DNA from: Bacteroidaceae bacterium
GTDB taxonomy: Bacteria; Bacteroidota; Bacteroidia; Bacteroidales; Bacteroidaceae
DNA: 64,000 nucleotides
Direction: 5' to 3'
Assembly: GCA_017442185.1 (NCBI GenBank)
Contig: JAFSAT010000018.1
Location: forward strand, 1-64,000
Shown: piece by piece, positions 37,496 through 50,477 of the stretch
Layout: every line of letters starts with the position of its first letter
How positions within the stretch are numbered: the first letter of the stretch is position 1
Notes under the pieces: model-generated
Database searches by the model: none
The model's input: the letters and a program-made list of their open reading frames with translations, nothing else
Told to the model about the DNA's origin: nothing
Made by a program: the position numbers and the translations under genes

Positions 37496-38470
37496 GTGAA
37501 AAAGATTTTAAATATTCTTGTAAAAACAGGTATTCCTTTGCTCTTGGGGGCATTGATACTTTATTGGATTTACAGGAACTTCGATTTTGATAAGGTTGTC
37601 GAGGCTCTGTGCACGATGAATCTTTGGTGGTTCTGGTTGTCATGCGTATTCGGTGTGCTCAGTCATGCCATTCGCGGATGGCGTTGGCGGTTGACGTTGG
37701 CTCCGTTGGGCTATCGTCCCGACAAAGCCGATTGTGTGAATTCTGTTTTTATAGCATACGCTGCCAATCTTGTGGTGCCTCGGGTTGGCGAGGTCTCACG
37801 TTGTATTGTGCTTGAACGGTATGATAAAGTGCCTTTTGCACAGTCTTTGGGTACTTTGGTGTCGGAGCGTTTTATAGATACAATAATGGTGGTGCTTATA
37901 ACGTTGGTGGCAGTGCTGTCGCAATGGTCTGTGTTTCAGGCTTTTTTGTTGGAGGCAGGTGCGTCGGGCAAAGGGGTGTTTTCCTCGATGGGGCGAATAT
38001 CTGTTACGGTGCTGTCGGTTGCGGCTCTGTCGGTGGTGATGTTTTTTATTCTGCGTAAATTGTCCCTATGGGCACGTATAAAGAGCTTCATTGGTCGTTT
38101 TGTCGAGGGGCTTATGTCGTTGGCAAAGATGAATAATGTGTGGCTTTTTGTGCTCGAAACAGTTGGAATATGGTTTTGTTACTTTATGCAATTCTATCTC
38201 TGTTTCTTTTGTTTCGACTTCAGCAGCGAACTTTCGGTATGGGCCGCGTTGTTACTTTTTGTTGCCGGAAGTGTGGCTGTGGTGGTGCCGACACCCAATG
38301 GTGCCGGGCCGTGGCATTTTGCAGTGATGAGTATAATGATGCTCTACGGTGTATCATCGGCCGATGCAGGAGCTTTTGCTCTTATTGTGCACAGTTTGCA
38401 GACGCTGCTTGTGGCGCTGCTCGGAATTATAGGATTAGTGTTGTTGCAATTTAAAAAAAGAAGAAGCTGA
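37496..38470 (+). CDS. Lysylphosphatidylglycerol synthase-like integral membrane protein (flippase-like domain)
   Basis: This 324-residue inner-membrane protein has about eight hydrophobic helices (for example IPLLLGALILYWIY at the N-terminus and ALLLFVAGSVAVVVPTPNGAGPWHFAVMS near the C-terminus). It belongs to the UPF0104/LPG_synthase_TM family, related to the flippase half of MprF, without the lysyl-transferase half. The motif ANLVVPRVGEVSR and the PTPNGAG loop are family marks. It starts with GTG at 37496; no ATG is available in this frame nearby. The lipid it might move is unknown. A divergent rsmA-mgtE neighbourhood is familiar in Bacteroidales. Confidence 0.85.
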   Translation: MKKILNILVKTGIPLLLGALILYWIYRNFDFDKVVEALCTMNLWWFWLSCVFGVLSHAIRGWRWRLTLAPLGYRPDKADCVNSVFIAYAANLVVPRVGEVSRCIVLERYDKVPFAQSLGTLVSERFIDTIMVVLITLVAVLSQWSVFQAFLLEAGASGKGVFSSMGRISVTVLSVAALSVVMFFILRKLSLWARIKSFIGRFVEGLMSLAKMNNVWLFVLETVGIWFCYFMQFYLCFFCFDFSSELSVWAALLLFVAGSVAVVVPTPNGAGPWHFAVMSIMMLYGVSSADAGAFALIVHSLQTLLVALLGIIGLVLLQFKKRRS

Positions 38471-38495
38471 CTTTTTGAAGAATATATTGTTAAGA

Positions 38496-38691
38496 CTTAG
38501 AAGCTGTTTAAATTTTATTGGGAATGTTCCCTAAATTTGCGACTTTGTTTCGGCTTCTTTGAGGCAGTTTCAGGCATCTTTTCTTTGTTATCTTTTGGAA
38601 ATAGCCCGCTATTCCCTGCAATATAACAAAGAAAACCTGTTCTAAAACAGTTCTCAAATAATTCCGAAATAAAAATTAAACAGTTTCTAAG
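38496..38691. repeat. Repeat element A (MITE-like, 24-bp inverted ends)
   Basis: The ends 38496-38519 and 38668-38691 are inverted repeats with 22 of 24 identical positions, built around AGAAGCTGTTTAA. Inside lie a second inverted pair (TTTCTTTGTTAT with ATAACAAAGAAA, near 38581 and 38622) and a TTTGTTTCGGCTTC segment (38544-38557) shared with element D at 61.9 kb. It fills most of the gap between the flippase-like gene and pepD, is 196 bases long and carries no coding frame. Confidence 0.7.
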
Positions 38692-38765
38692 AAACAGAAA
38701 CAAAGACAAAGACCAAAAAGAAAAGAATAGTTTATTAACTTTTAATAATAATTACTCATACAATT

Positions 38766-40223
38766 ATGGCTATTACAATTAAAGATTTACAGCCTCGCGA
38801 AGTGTGGAAACATTTTGAGTCGCTTACACAGGTACCGCGTCCGTTGGGACACCTTGAGAAAATACAGAAGTTTTTACTCGATTTTGGAAAGAGTATAAAT
38901 GTTGAAACTTGGCAAGACGAAGCAGGCAATATTATCATGCGCAAGCCTGCCACCCCCGGCTTGGAAGGCCGTAAGGGAATAATCTTGCAGGCACACATGG
39001 ATATGGTGCCCCAGAAAACTCCCGACAGCACACATAATTTTGAAACAGATCCCATCACCACAGTTGTAAAAGGCGATTGGCTGTATGCCGATGACACTAC
39101 ACTTGGTGCAGATAACGGATTGGGTGTTGCAGCCATTATGGCAATCATGGAAGACAGCTCGTTGCAGCACGGCCCGTTGGAAGCACTCATAACAGCCGAC
39201 GAAGAGACCGGAATGTACGGAGCCTTTGGATTAAAGGGCGGCGAACTGCAAGGTGACCTGCTGTTGAACCTCGACAGCGAAGAGGAGGGTGTGCTATACA
39301 TCGGTTGTGCCGGAGGTCTCGATATTACAGCAACCATGGAATTTATGGAGGTAGAACCCATAGAGGGCGATGTTGCCGTAAAAGTTCAGTTGAAAGGGCT
39401 GCGTGGAGGCCATTCGGGTCTTGAGATAAACGCCGGTCGCGGAAACGCCAACAAACTTATGGCACGATTTGTGCGCGAAGTCATGGACGAGTGCGGTGTC
39501 AGTCTTGCAACATGGAAGGGTGGTAACATGCGTAATGCAATCCCCGCAAGTTGCGAAGTGGTGCTCACTCTGCCGCAAGAGGGGGTTGAAGAACTCAAAG
39601 AGATTGCAGCAAAGTATGAGGCGCTATATAACAGCGAATATGCCACAATCGAAGAGGGTATAACACTAAGCGTTGAGGATTGTGAAATGCCCGAAACAGT
39701 TGTGCCCGAAGAGATACAAGACAACCTGATAGACGTGATACTCGCTTGTCACGACGGTGTTCTTCGCTTCATTCCTACCATCCCCGACACAGTTGAGACC
39801 TCGAGCAATCTATCCATAGTCACCATCGCCGATGGAGAGGCACAGATAAATATACTTGCCCGAAGCTCGTGCGACACCATGAAAGAATATCTTGCATTGC
39901 AACTGTCAAGCTGTTTCGCAATGGCAGGCATGAAGGTTGAGCTTAGCGGCGGATACAGCGGATGGCAGCCCAATGTGAATTCTCCTCTGTTGGCAGCTCT
40001 TAAAACAGCCTACAACGATATGTTCGGCAAACAGCCCGATGTACGAGTGATACACGCCGGCCTCGAGTGCGGAATCATCTCCACCAACTATCCGGGAATG
40101 GACATGGTGTCTTTCGGTCCCACCCTTATGTCGCCCCATTCACCCACTGAACGTGTCGAGATTCCGACAGTAGAGAAATTCTATTCTCTTGTAAAGGCTC
40201 TGGTGGTTAACGGAGTGTTATAA
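38766..40223 (+). CDS. pepD: Aminoacyl-histidine dipeptidase (M20 peptidase D)
   Basis: This cytoplasmic zinc exopeptidase splits dipeptides such as Xaa-His. It has 485 residues, the usual PepD length. Metal and catalytic residues are visible: H77 and D79 in LQAHMDMV, D116 in LGADNGLG, E146-E147 in TADEETGMYG, and D in LNLDSEEEG. The lid domain contains RGGHSGLEI. The C-terminal metal ligand region has GLECGIISTNYPGMD and MSPHSPTE. It stands alone, downstream of repeat element A. Base use is slightly more regular than in its neighbours, as expected for a well-expressed gene. Confidence 0.96.
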   Translation: MAITIKDLQPREVWKHFESLTQVPRPLGHLEKIQKFLLDFGKSINVETWQDEAGNIIMRKPATPGLEGRKGIILQAHMDMVPQKTPDSTHNFETDPITTVVKGDWLYADDTTLGADNGLGVAAIMAIMEDSSLQHGPLEALITADEETGMYGAFGLKGGELQGDLLLNLDSEEEGVLYIGCAGGLDITATMEFMEVEPIEGDVAVKVQLKGLRGGHSGLEINAGRGNANKLMARFVREVMDECGVSLATWKGGNMRNAIPASCEVVLTLPQEGVEELKEIAAKYEALYNSEYATIEEGITLSVEDCEMPETVVPEEIQDNLIDVILACHDGVLRFIPTIPDTVETSSNLSIVTIADGEAQINILARSSCDTMKEYLALQLSSCFAMAGMKVELSGGYSGWQPNVNSPLLAALKTAYNDMFGKQPDVRVIHAGLECGIISTNYPGMDMVSFGPTLMSPHSPTERVEIPTVEKFYSLVKALVVNGVL

Positions 40224-40336
40224 CGCAAAAGAAAAGAGAACACCTCTATTGAATATAAAAGACAACGATAAAAGCATAAAAAGGGTTCGTGATGATAATT
40301 TTAATACAAATTTAAGCGATTCTTAATAAAAAACAT

Positions 40337-40344
40337 TACATTTG
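40337..40344 (+). promoter_or_regulatory. Likely -7 box of the DUF3332 gene
   Basis: TACATTTG, an exact TAnnTTTG match, 58 bases before the start codon. The best -33 candidate (TTTA 40311-40314) is 22 bases away. Confidence 0.45.
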
Positions 40345-40401
40345 TCAATCCTCATGTAAGATAAGAGGAAAAACCGTAATATTAACATAAAAAGTATTAT
40401 T

Positions 40402-40941
40402 ATGAAAAAGAGTGTAAAATTTGCAGCACTGCTGCTATCGGTATCGATTCTTATGTCATCATGTATTGGTTCATTCAGTCTTACCAACAAACTGAAGACA
40501 TGGAACGAAGGCGTGGGCGATAAATTTGTGAATGAGTTGTTGTTCGTGGGAATGCACATAATTCCCGTTTACGAAATAACAATATTGGCAGATATTCTTG
40601 TGCTCAATTCAATAGAATTCTGGACAGGCAACAATGCCCTTGGCAGCAAGGCCGGTGAAACAAAAATAGTAAAGAATGTCAATGGTGATGATATTACCGT
40701 TACAGCAAAAGAGGACGGATATAATATCTCAAATGGCGAAATTGCGTTGAACCTTATATTTGACGAGGCCGACAACAGTTGGAGTGTCGAGTACAACAAT
40801 CAAATAAACAAATTGATGACAATAGACGGCAATAATGCACAGCTCTATCTGTTGAATGGCGAAACAATGGATGTAACGCTTGACGAGGCAGGTGTAGGGA
40901 TGGCACGCCTGTTGTTGATGTCAAACTACGCCATGAAGTAA
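40402..40941 (+). CDS. DUF3332 lipoprotein
   Basis: This 179-residue protein has a signal peptide with lipobox MSSC (Cys21), followed by IGSFSLTNKLKTWNEGVGDKF and a hydrophobic segment HIIPVYEITILADILVLNSIEFWTGNN. This matches what I know of the DUF3332 family in Bacteroidales, whose function is unknown. The C-terminal half looks like small beta strands (LIFDEADNSWSV, LYLLNGETMDVTL). It is monocistronic, with its own promoter and a strong terminator. Confidence 0.82.
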   Translation: MKKSVKFAALLLSVSILMSSCIGSFSLTNKLKTWNEGVGDKFVNELLFVGMHIIPVYEITILADILVLNSIEFWTGNNALGSKAGETKIVKNVNGDDITVTAKEDGYNISNGEIALNLIFDEADNSWSVEYNNQINKLMTIDGNNAQLYLLNGETMDVTLDEAGVGMARLLLMSNYAMK

Positions 40942-40963
40942 ATAACCTGTTGACAGGTATCAC

Positions 40964-41001
40964 AAAAAATGGAAGTTCCTTTGAAGGAACTTCCATTTTT
41001 T
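40964..41001. terminator. Terminator after the DUF3332 gene
   Basis: An inverted repeat of about 16-18 bp (AAAAAATGGAAGTTCC 40964-40979 with its complement ending at 41001), with A and U runs on both sides. It is 22 bases past the stop. Confidence 0.9.
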
Positions 41002-41033
41002 GTGTATATTCGCACTCATAGAAAATAACCGTT

Positions 41034-42140
41034 ATGGAACATCCCGAGAATGACAAAGCCTATAAAGGACTAAAAGTGAACGACGGAGTTGAGCGTCTCG
41101 ACTCTATTAATCCCTACCTCTCTCTTCGCAAGCGCAAAAGAGCCATAAATCTATCCGTAGACGAATATGTCGAAGGAATATTACGCGGAGATGTCACTGT
41201 GTTGTCGCGTGCCGTAACATTGGTAGAGAGCCTGTTGCCCGAACATCAGGCGGTGGCACAACAAGTGGTTGAACGTTGTCTGCCACACTCCGGAAAATCC
41301 ATCAGAGTGGGAATAACCGGCGTTCCCGGAGCAGGCAAGAGCACCTCGATAGATGCCTTTGGCATACATGTGCTTCAACAGAATGGCGGCAAATTGGCCG
41401 TGCTTGCCGTAGACCCAAGCAGTGAACGCACAAAAGGGAGTATATTGGGCGATAAGACACGAATGGAGCGCCTATCGATGCACCCCGATGCCTTTATACG
41501 CCCAAGTGCCTCGGCAGGCTCTTTGGGCGGCGTTGCACGCAAGACGCGCGAGACTATTATATTGTGCGAGGCTGCCGGCTACGATACCATTTTTGTAGAG
41601 ACAGTGGGAGTGGGGCAGAGCGAGACTGCTGTATGCTCGATGGTTGATTTTTTCTTGCTTATACAGATTGCAGGCGCAGGTGATGAGCTTCAAGGTATAA
41701 AGCGCGGAATAATGGAAATGGCCGACGGAATAGTTATAAATAAGGCCGATGGAGCAAATGTTGACGAGGCGCGGAGGGCCGCCACACACTATCGCAATGC
41801 GCTTCAACTTTTTCCTATGCCTAAGAGTGGCATACGTCCGCAAGTGCTGACATACTCGGGATTCTATGGCTTTGGCATAGATGAGGTGTGGAATATGATT
41901 TATGAGTATATCGAGGCTGTAAAAGAGAGCGGCTGTTTTGAGGAACGTCGTCAGCAGCAGGCCAAATATTGGATGTACGAAGCCATAAACGAGCAACTGC
42001 GTTCGCGATTTTATAATGCCGAGGGCATGCCTGAGCATCTTGCCGCATTTGAAAGAGATGTGCATGATGGCAAACTGACATCCTTTGCTGCTGCCGGCAA
42101 ATTATTGCAGATGTTCGACGAAATGAAATATTCCAAATGA
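41034..42140 (+). CDS. meaB: MeaB/ArgK-type G-protein chaperone of methylmalonyl-CoA mutase
   Basis: This GTPase protects and reloads the B12-dependent methylmalonyl-CoA mutase, part of the succinate-propionate pathway. It has 368 residues. The P-loop is GVPGAGKS (96-103). Family blocks are LAVDPSSERTKGSILGDKTRM, of which DPSSERTKGSILGDKTRM is diagnostic, then FIRPSASAGSLGG, FVETVGVGQSE, the switch region and NKADGAN. The mutase subunits are not in the window. The next gene overlaps its stop by four bases (ATGA). Confidence 0.96.
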   Translation: MEHPENDKAYKGLKVNDGVERLDSINPYLSLRKRKRAINLSVDEYVEGILRGDVTVLSRAVTLVESLLPEHQAVAQQVVERCLPHSGKSIRVGITGVPGAGKSTSIDAFGIHVLQQNGGKLAVLAVDPSSERTKGSILGDKTRMERLSMHPDAFIRPSASAGSLGGVARKTRETIILCEAAGYDTIFVETVGVGQSETAVCSMVDFFLLIQIAGAGDELQGIKRGIMEMADGIVINKADGANVDEARRAATHYRNALQLFPMPKSGIRPQVLTYSGFYGFGIDEVWNMIYEYIEAVKESGCFEERRQQQAKYWMYEAINEQLRSRFYNAEGMPEHLAAFERDVHDGKLTSFAAAGKLLQMFDEMKYSK

Positions 42141-42670
42141 AGAGTAAGGCCGATGTAAGGCGCTGCGTGCGCATGTTGATAAAGGAGATTCCTGTTGATG
42201 CAAAGGACAACCGCTCGGCACATATCTGTGCGACTGTTGCTGCGCTCGACGCTGTAAGGAGTGCACGAGTGGTGGCTCTGTTCAGCCCGTTGCCCGACGA
42301 ACCTGATATATCTCAGCTCATTGTGGAACTATCTGAGCGTTGCACTGTGCTTCTTCCGCGTATAGAGGGCGATTCCATGAATTTCTATGAATACAATCCC
42401 GACAGGCTATCGGCAGGGGCATTTGGTATAATGGAACCTGTTGATGGAACGGCTGTCTCCCCATCCGAAATTGATGCTATGGTTGTGCCGGGATTGGCAT
42501 TTACGGTTGCCGGACAGCGCATGGGGCGCGGAAGAGGTTATTATGACAAATATCTTTCATTGATGGGCTTTAGAGCTTATAAAATAGGTGTATGCTACTC
42601 AGAGCAGCTGTTTGACATGTTGCCTTGTGAATTACACGATATTATCATGGATAATGTTGTGGCAGGCTGA
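42137..42670 (+). CDS. 5-formyltetrahydrofolate cyclo-ligase
   Basis: This cytoplasmic enzyme turns 5-formyl-THF into 5,10-methenyl-THF with ATP. It has 177 residues. The C-terminal signature MVVPGLAFTVAGQRMGRGRGYYDKYL, here split as VVPGLAF and GRGRGYYDKYL, is complete. The start ATG overlaps the meaB stop in ATGA, which suggests coupled translation. A terminator follows 18 bases after the stop. Confidence 0.94.
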   Translation: MKSKADVRRCVRMLIKEIPVDAKDNRSAHICATVAALDAVRSARVVALFSPLPDEPDISQLIVELSERCTVLLPRIEGDSMNFYEYNPDRLSAGAFGIMEPVDGTAVSPSEIDAMVVPGLAFTVAGQRMGRGRGYYDKYLSLMGFRAYKIGVCYSEQLFDMLPCELHDIIMDNVVAG

Positions 42671-42688
42671 TGTTTGATAATGGTGTAT

Positions 42689-42727
42689 AAAAATCCCACA
42701 AAGTCATTAGAACTTTGTGGGATTTTT
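42689..42727. terminator. Bidirectional terminator between cyclo-ligase and GH2 genes
   Basis: A perfect 16-bp stem (AAAAATCCCACAAAGT 42689-42704 with 42712-42727) and a seven-base loop lie between two converging genes, with U runs on both strands. Confidence 0.9.
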
Positions 42728-42759
42728 TATTGTCTCTGAGAGTCTCTCTGCTCTGCAGC

Positions 42760-46890
<4,131 letters not shown>

Positions 46891-46897
46891 TATTTGG

Positions 46898-46905
46898 CGA
46901 AGATA
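46898..46905 (-). promoter_or_regulatory. Possible -7 box of the GH2 gene
   Basis: The minus strand reads TATCTTCG, as before surE and rsfS. The -33 region would fall inside the neighbouring terminator hairpin and has no TTTG, so the call is tentative. Confidence 0.3.
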
Positions 46906-46908
46906 GTA

Positions 46909-46953
46909 AAAATAAATTAAAGCCACTCATTCAGAGTGGCTTTAATTTATTTT
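46909..46953 (-). terminator. Terminator of the double SGNH gene
   Basis: A perfect 20-bp stem (46909-46928 with 46934-46953), core AAAGCCACTC with AT-rich outer pairs, begins 20 bases past the stop of the minus-strand SGNH gene and ends before the GH2 leader. Confidence 0.88.
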
Positions 46954-46973
46954 ATATGCTTTTATGTTGATGT

Positions 46974-48698
46974 TTATCGAAAGAATGGTGCAATTTTGCG
47001 GTAGCCTGCGGCGTTAGGGTGCAGCCCGTCTGTGAATAGGCTTTCATCGGTCTTTCCGTGGGCATTGAGAAGCTTTTTTCCCGGATTTGAGAAGCTGACG
47101 CCTGTTTTTTGAGCCATTTGTTCGAGCTTCTTGTTAAGTTCTGCTATGCGTTGCTCTGCGCCTCGGCGCGGAAGTATTCCCATGAGAGTGACTTTGGCTT
47201 CGGGGCGACGATGCGAAATTGCTTCGAGAATTTGTTTGATTCCTGAGACAATCTCTTCGTCGCTGTTGCCTGCTGCAATGTTGTTGGTGCCTATTTTCAA
47301 GAATATTTTGTCGGCTGTGATGTTGTCAAGCTCTCCATGATATATGCGCCACAGTACATTCTCTGTCTTGTCCCATCCGAATCCGAGATTCAGTGAGGTG
47401 CCGGGAAGTTTCTCCCAGCTCTCTTTGCCGCGTTGCGCCGGTGCTCCCTCTGCACCACCCCAAAAGTGTATTATGGAGTTTCCGATTATTACTCTGTTGT
47501 AGTGTTGTTTGTTGTTCGATGCAATGATGCTTTCGTGCCGTTCGCGCCAATTGTAACTGTCGCGTTGTTGTACTGTGGGTATGGTGGTTATGTGGCAGCC
47601 TCTCTCCTCGTGCAGTATGCTGCGTAATTTTTTTTCATAGGCTTCGGCGTAGTGCTGCATGCCATAGTCCGAGGCGTGTATACCCTCCACTGTTGCGTCG
47701 AGTGGCATTGCAAGCTCTTGGAATGTCAGGTGATAAATGCCTTGCATTCCTTCGTCTCTTAGTTGGTTATATGCTGCTGCTTGTGCATCATTGGCCTGTT
47801 TATGGCTTGTTTTGTAATCTTTTATGGCTTTGCCGTGGGGATAGCCCAAATGGTCGGCAATAAGAATTGGTGTGTGCGGTCGTGCGGCTCGCAGCTCTTT
47901 TATGGCTTTTACTATGGTGTCTTGCAGAATTTGCGGTTGTAATGCGCAGGCGTTGGGAAGGGCGTCTATAATATATATGTGTGCGTCTATCTCTGCAATG
48001 GCTTTAATAACCTCTTTTTCGAGCATTGCGTTGCCCGAGAATCCAAGGTTCATCACCGTATGTCCCATGTGTCGTTGCAGTATGTTTGTCCACGCCATTC
48101 CCGGACGTGAGGCACAGGCGCCCTGGCAGATGGATGTGCCGTATGCAACAATGGGCTTGCCTCCTTGCGGTGGCAGGAACCTAAACGAAGCATTTGTATC
48201 GGTGCCCACTTCTAACCAGAGGACTTCGCTGTAAAGTGGCAGAAAGAGTGTGTAGCTCTGCTCTTTGCTCCCGTTCTCTATCTCAATACCCGAATATCGA
48301 CACAGAATGGTGTCGCCGAAAGAGTATCTGCCTGCAAGCCATATTTCGTTGCCGTTTTTGTCGTGTGTATACAGGTCTATGCCCGATACTCCGGTGGCCG
48401 GCATGTGGTGCATTTGTCGTGCTCCTTTTGTTATATATCGGATGGTGATGTTGCGTGCATCACTGCTGAAGCGAATGCTCTCTCCGGCCGAGTGTCGCGA
48501 TTGTGCCCACACGGCGGGTCGCAGCTCGTTTGAAAATCTCTTGGGAAAACGATGATAAGGATTCTCGCGCTCTTCGTCAGCAAAAGCCTGTCCTTGTATG
48601 GCCGGGTGTTGGGCATCCAACGGATTGTGCCATACAGTTTGCGCTGTTGTTGTTTTGACAGATATGACGATAAGCAGTGTGATGATTATATTTCTCAT
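46974..48698 (-). CDS. Secreted double-domain SGNH/GDSL hydrolase
   Basis: This 574-residue exported esterase-like protein has a signal peptide ending at KTTTAQ (about 20). An N-terminal GxDLY-type domain (GIDLY about 106-110) is followed by a first SGNH domain with YGTSICQG (Ser about 189), NLGFSGNA and a C-terminal EGIHASDYGM block. A second SGNH domain starts near 400 with IIGNSIIHFWGG (Ser about 408), has LKIGTNNIAAG and ends with DGLHPNAAGY. In the first domain the usual Asp of the Asp-x-x-His pair appears as Glu. Two esterase domains in one chain may remove acetyl groups from glycans before galactosidase action. It is divergent from the TlpA gene. Confidence 0.85.
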   Translation of the reverse strand: MRNIIITLLIVISVKTTTAQTVWHNPLDAQHPAIQGQAFADEERENPYHRFPKRFSNELRPAVWAQSRHSAGESIRFSSDARNITIRYITKGARQMHHMPATGVSGIDLYTHDKNGNEIWLAGRYSFGDTILCRYSGIEIENGSKEQSYTLFLPLYSEVLWLEVGTDTNASFRFLPPQGGKPIVAYGTSICQGACASRPGMAWTNILQRHMGHTVMNLGFSGNAMLEKEVIKAIAEIDAHIYIIDALPNACALQPQILQDTIVKAIKELRAARPHTPILIADHLGYPHGKAIKDYKTSHKQANDAQAAAYNQLRDEGMQGIYHLTFQELAMPLDATVEGIHASDYGMQHYAEAYEKKLRSILHEERGCHITTIPTVQQRDSYNWRERHESIIASNNKQHYNRVIIGNSIIHFWGGAEGAPAQRGKESWEKLPGTSLNLGFGWDKTENVLWRIYHGELDNITADKIFLKIGTNNIAAGNSDEEIVSGIKQILEAISHRRPEAKVTLMGILPRRGAEQRIAELNKKLEQMAQKTGVSFSNPGKKLLNAHGKTDESLFTDGLHPNAAGYRKIAPFFR

Positions 48699-48788
48699 GA
48701 TTTTTCAGTGTGAATTATTATTAATGATGCCGATTGCAAATTTATATATTGTATGCTGAATTATAAAGTTTTTTAATTGTTGATTTTT

Positions 48789-48909
48789 TTAGAAACCGTT
48801 TAAATTTATATCGACGGATTTTTATAGGTCAGGAAAAGTTGTTAACATAGAAAATCTGCTCTGAAGCACCTTTCTGATAGATTCAAAATAAAACCCAAAC
48901 AGCTTTTGG
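48789..48909. repeat. Repeat element B
   Basis: The left end TTAGAAACCGTTTAAATTTA (from 48789) and the right end AAACCCAAACAGCTTTTGG (to 48909) correspond to both ends of element A. The inner right part (AACATAGAAAATCTGCTCTG) aligns with ATAACAAAGAAAACCTGTTC of element A. It is about 121 bases, lacks the TTTCGGCTTC segment, and lies between the divergent SGNH and TlpA genes. Confidence 0.55.
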
Positions 48910-48995
48910 TTTGATGTCAAAATTACTTTGTAGCTTTTTATTTTCCTAAAAATGTATACTAAATGTGGTATTTTATAAATTTTTATGCGGTTTTT

Positions 48996-49026
48996 ATTGG
49001 GAATTGCCTGTTATTTTGTAACTTTG
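48996..49026 (+). promoter_or_regulatory. Promoter of the TlpA gene (locus 2)
   Basis: ATTG (48996-48999), 19 bases and TAACTTTG (49019-49026), the latter an exact -7 match. It lies 24 bases before ATG 49051, which decides the start codon, since an in-frame ATG at 48985 would be upstream of the promoter. Confidence 0.7.
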
Positions 49027-49050
49027 CCAAGTTTTATTGAAAGAACGAGA

Positions 49051-50394
49051 ATGGGAAAAAAAATTTTTTTGTTTATATTATTTGCGTGTGTTGCAATAGT
49101 TACAACAGCACAGCATAAGGAGGTGGAACTTGCCGTTGTGCCCGACAGTGTCGTGCCCGGCCTGGCAATGTATATCACTCCTCTGATGCACGATTCGGGT
49201 AATAATGCTTTGGAGATGAAGCATAAAGGCGGAAATATCTTTTTTGCCGAGGTGCCTTCATCCTCAACAGGCTTTTATAAGATTTTCGGTGTCAGAAACG
49301 GTGCCCAATATTATACAACTTTGTATCTTCCCGGCAATGAGAAATTGAGTGTTCCTTTGACAATGCGTGGAACCTCGATGCGTGTAGATTCCTCCTCGGA
49401 TAATGTGGCGTTGACAGCCTATCAGGATATTGTAAATGCAAACAGTCGTCGATTGTGGATGTCGGATGCGACAGATGATGCGGCGATAAACAGACTTATC
49501 CTAAGCTATATGACAAGCGCCGATAGCCTGTTGTCACTCTCTGATTGCAGTGTGCCTGTAAAAGAGTATCTTAAATTGTGGTCGTATATATCGGCCTATA
49601 ATGCCATGCAGAATGCCAAGAGACGTGCCGACGGTGCAGGACATTCACTGTCGTTATGCAGTGGCGATATTTTGTCCGGTGCGGGCAATCTCTTTGACAG
49701 CAGTATGGCTGCACTCTTTTTTGAATCGTATCTTATAATAGAAGAAAATATTCCGCAAGATACAACCCTTGTCGGCAAATTGGCCTATCTCTATCAAAAT
49801 TATAAGAACGAACATCTGCGAAAGCGTGTGGCAACATCGCTGGTTGAGAATTTTTTAACACGTCACAATTACGAGGCCGATTTTGATGGAGGGCGTGCGC
49901 AATTGAGCGAAGCTGTCGAAAAATACGGGATCGATGGGAAACATCTTGCAGCGTACGACGAACGTCGTGCCACTATAAAGGGAACACCTTTTCCGCAAAG
50001 CGTCAAGTTGTATGATGCAAACGGCAATCTTGTGGATTTTTCTACCTTTAAGGGTAAATATGTGTATATAGATATGTGGGCCTCGTGGTGCGCACCCTGT
50101 CGCAAAGAGATTCCTCATCTGCAAAAATTAGAGAAAGAATTGCAGAACGACGATGTGGTCTTTCTCTCAATTTCAATAGACACAGATGTCGATGCCTGGA
50201 AACAAAAAATGGCAGAGCATAATATGCATGGTTATCAATTAATCGATAGCAACAACACTCTTGGAAAAGCACTGAATGTGCGCGGAATCCCTTTCTTTGT
50301 TATTTACGATAAAGACGGACGTCTGTATATGCATGGTGCTCCGCGTCCGAGCAGGGGTGATGCGCTTAAGGAGATGCTGGAGAAACTGCATTGA
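49051..50394 (+). CDS. TlpA-type thiol-disulfide oxidoreductase, exported (locus 2)
   Basis: This 447-residue protein has a cleavable signal peptide (VTTAQ, about 20) and, unlike its locus 1 counterpart, no lipobox. The N-terminal 300 residues form a DUF4369-like beta region and a helical linker. The TlpA domain starts near 311 (GTPFPQSVKLYDANG), with active site DMWASWCAPCRKE (Cys347 and Cys350) and cis-Pro region RGIPFFVIYDKDG. Start 49051 is set by the promoter just upstream. The next gene begins 83 bases downstream, so the two may be cotranscribed. Confidence 0.9.
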   Translation: MGKKIFLFILFACVAIVTTAQHKEVELAVVPDSVVPGLAMYITPLMHDSGNNALEMKHKGGNIFFAEVPSSSTGFYKIFGVRNGAQYYTTLYLPGNEKLSVPLTMRGTSMRVDSSSDNVALTAYQDIVNANSRRLWMSDATDDAAINRLILSYMTSADSLLSLSDCSVPVKEYLKLWSYISAYNAMQNAKRRADGAGHSLSLCSGDILSGAGNLFDSSMAALFFESYLIIEENIPQDTTLVGKLAYLYQNYKNEHLRKRVATSLVENFLTRHNYEADFDGGRAQLSEAVEKYGIDGKHLAAYDERRATIKGTPFPQSVKLYDANGNLVDFSTFKGKYVYIDMWASWCAPCRKEIPHLQKLEKELQNDDVVFLSISIDTDVDAWKQKMAEHNMHGYQLIDSNNTLGKALNVRGIPFFVIYDKDGRLYMHGAPRPSRGDALKEMLEKLH

Positions 50395-50477
50395 TAATAT
50401 TATCGACCGTCTTGAACACAATCATTGACATTATCTTACTATCATAACCATATTTTTATTAATCAAACAATCAGTTT

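Noticed and set aside
38756-39361. A 201-codon open frame opposite pepD
   Set aside because: It mirrors the catalytic half of PepD and has a low-complexity Ser/Pro composition typical of antisense frames.
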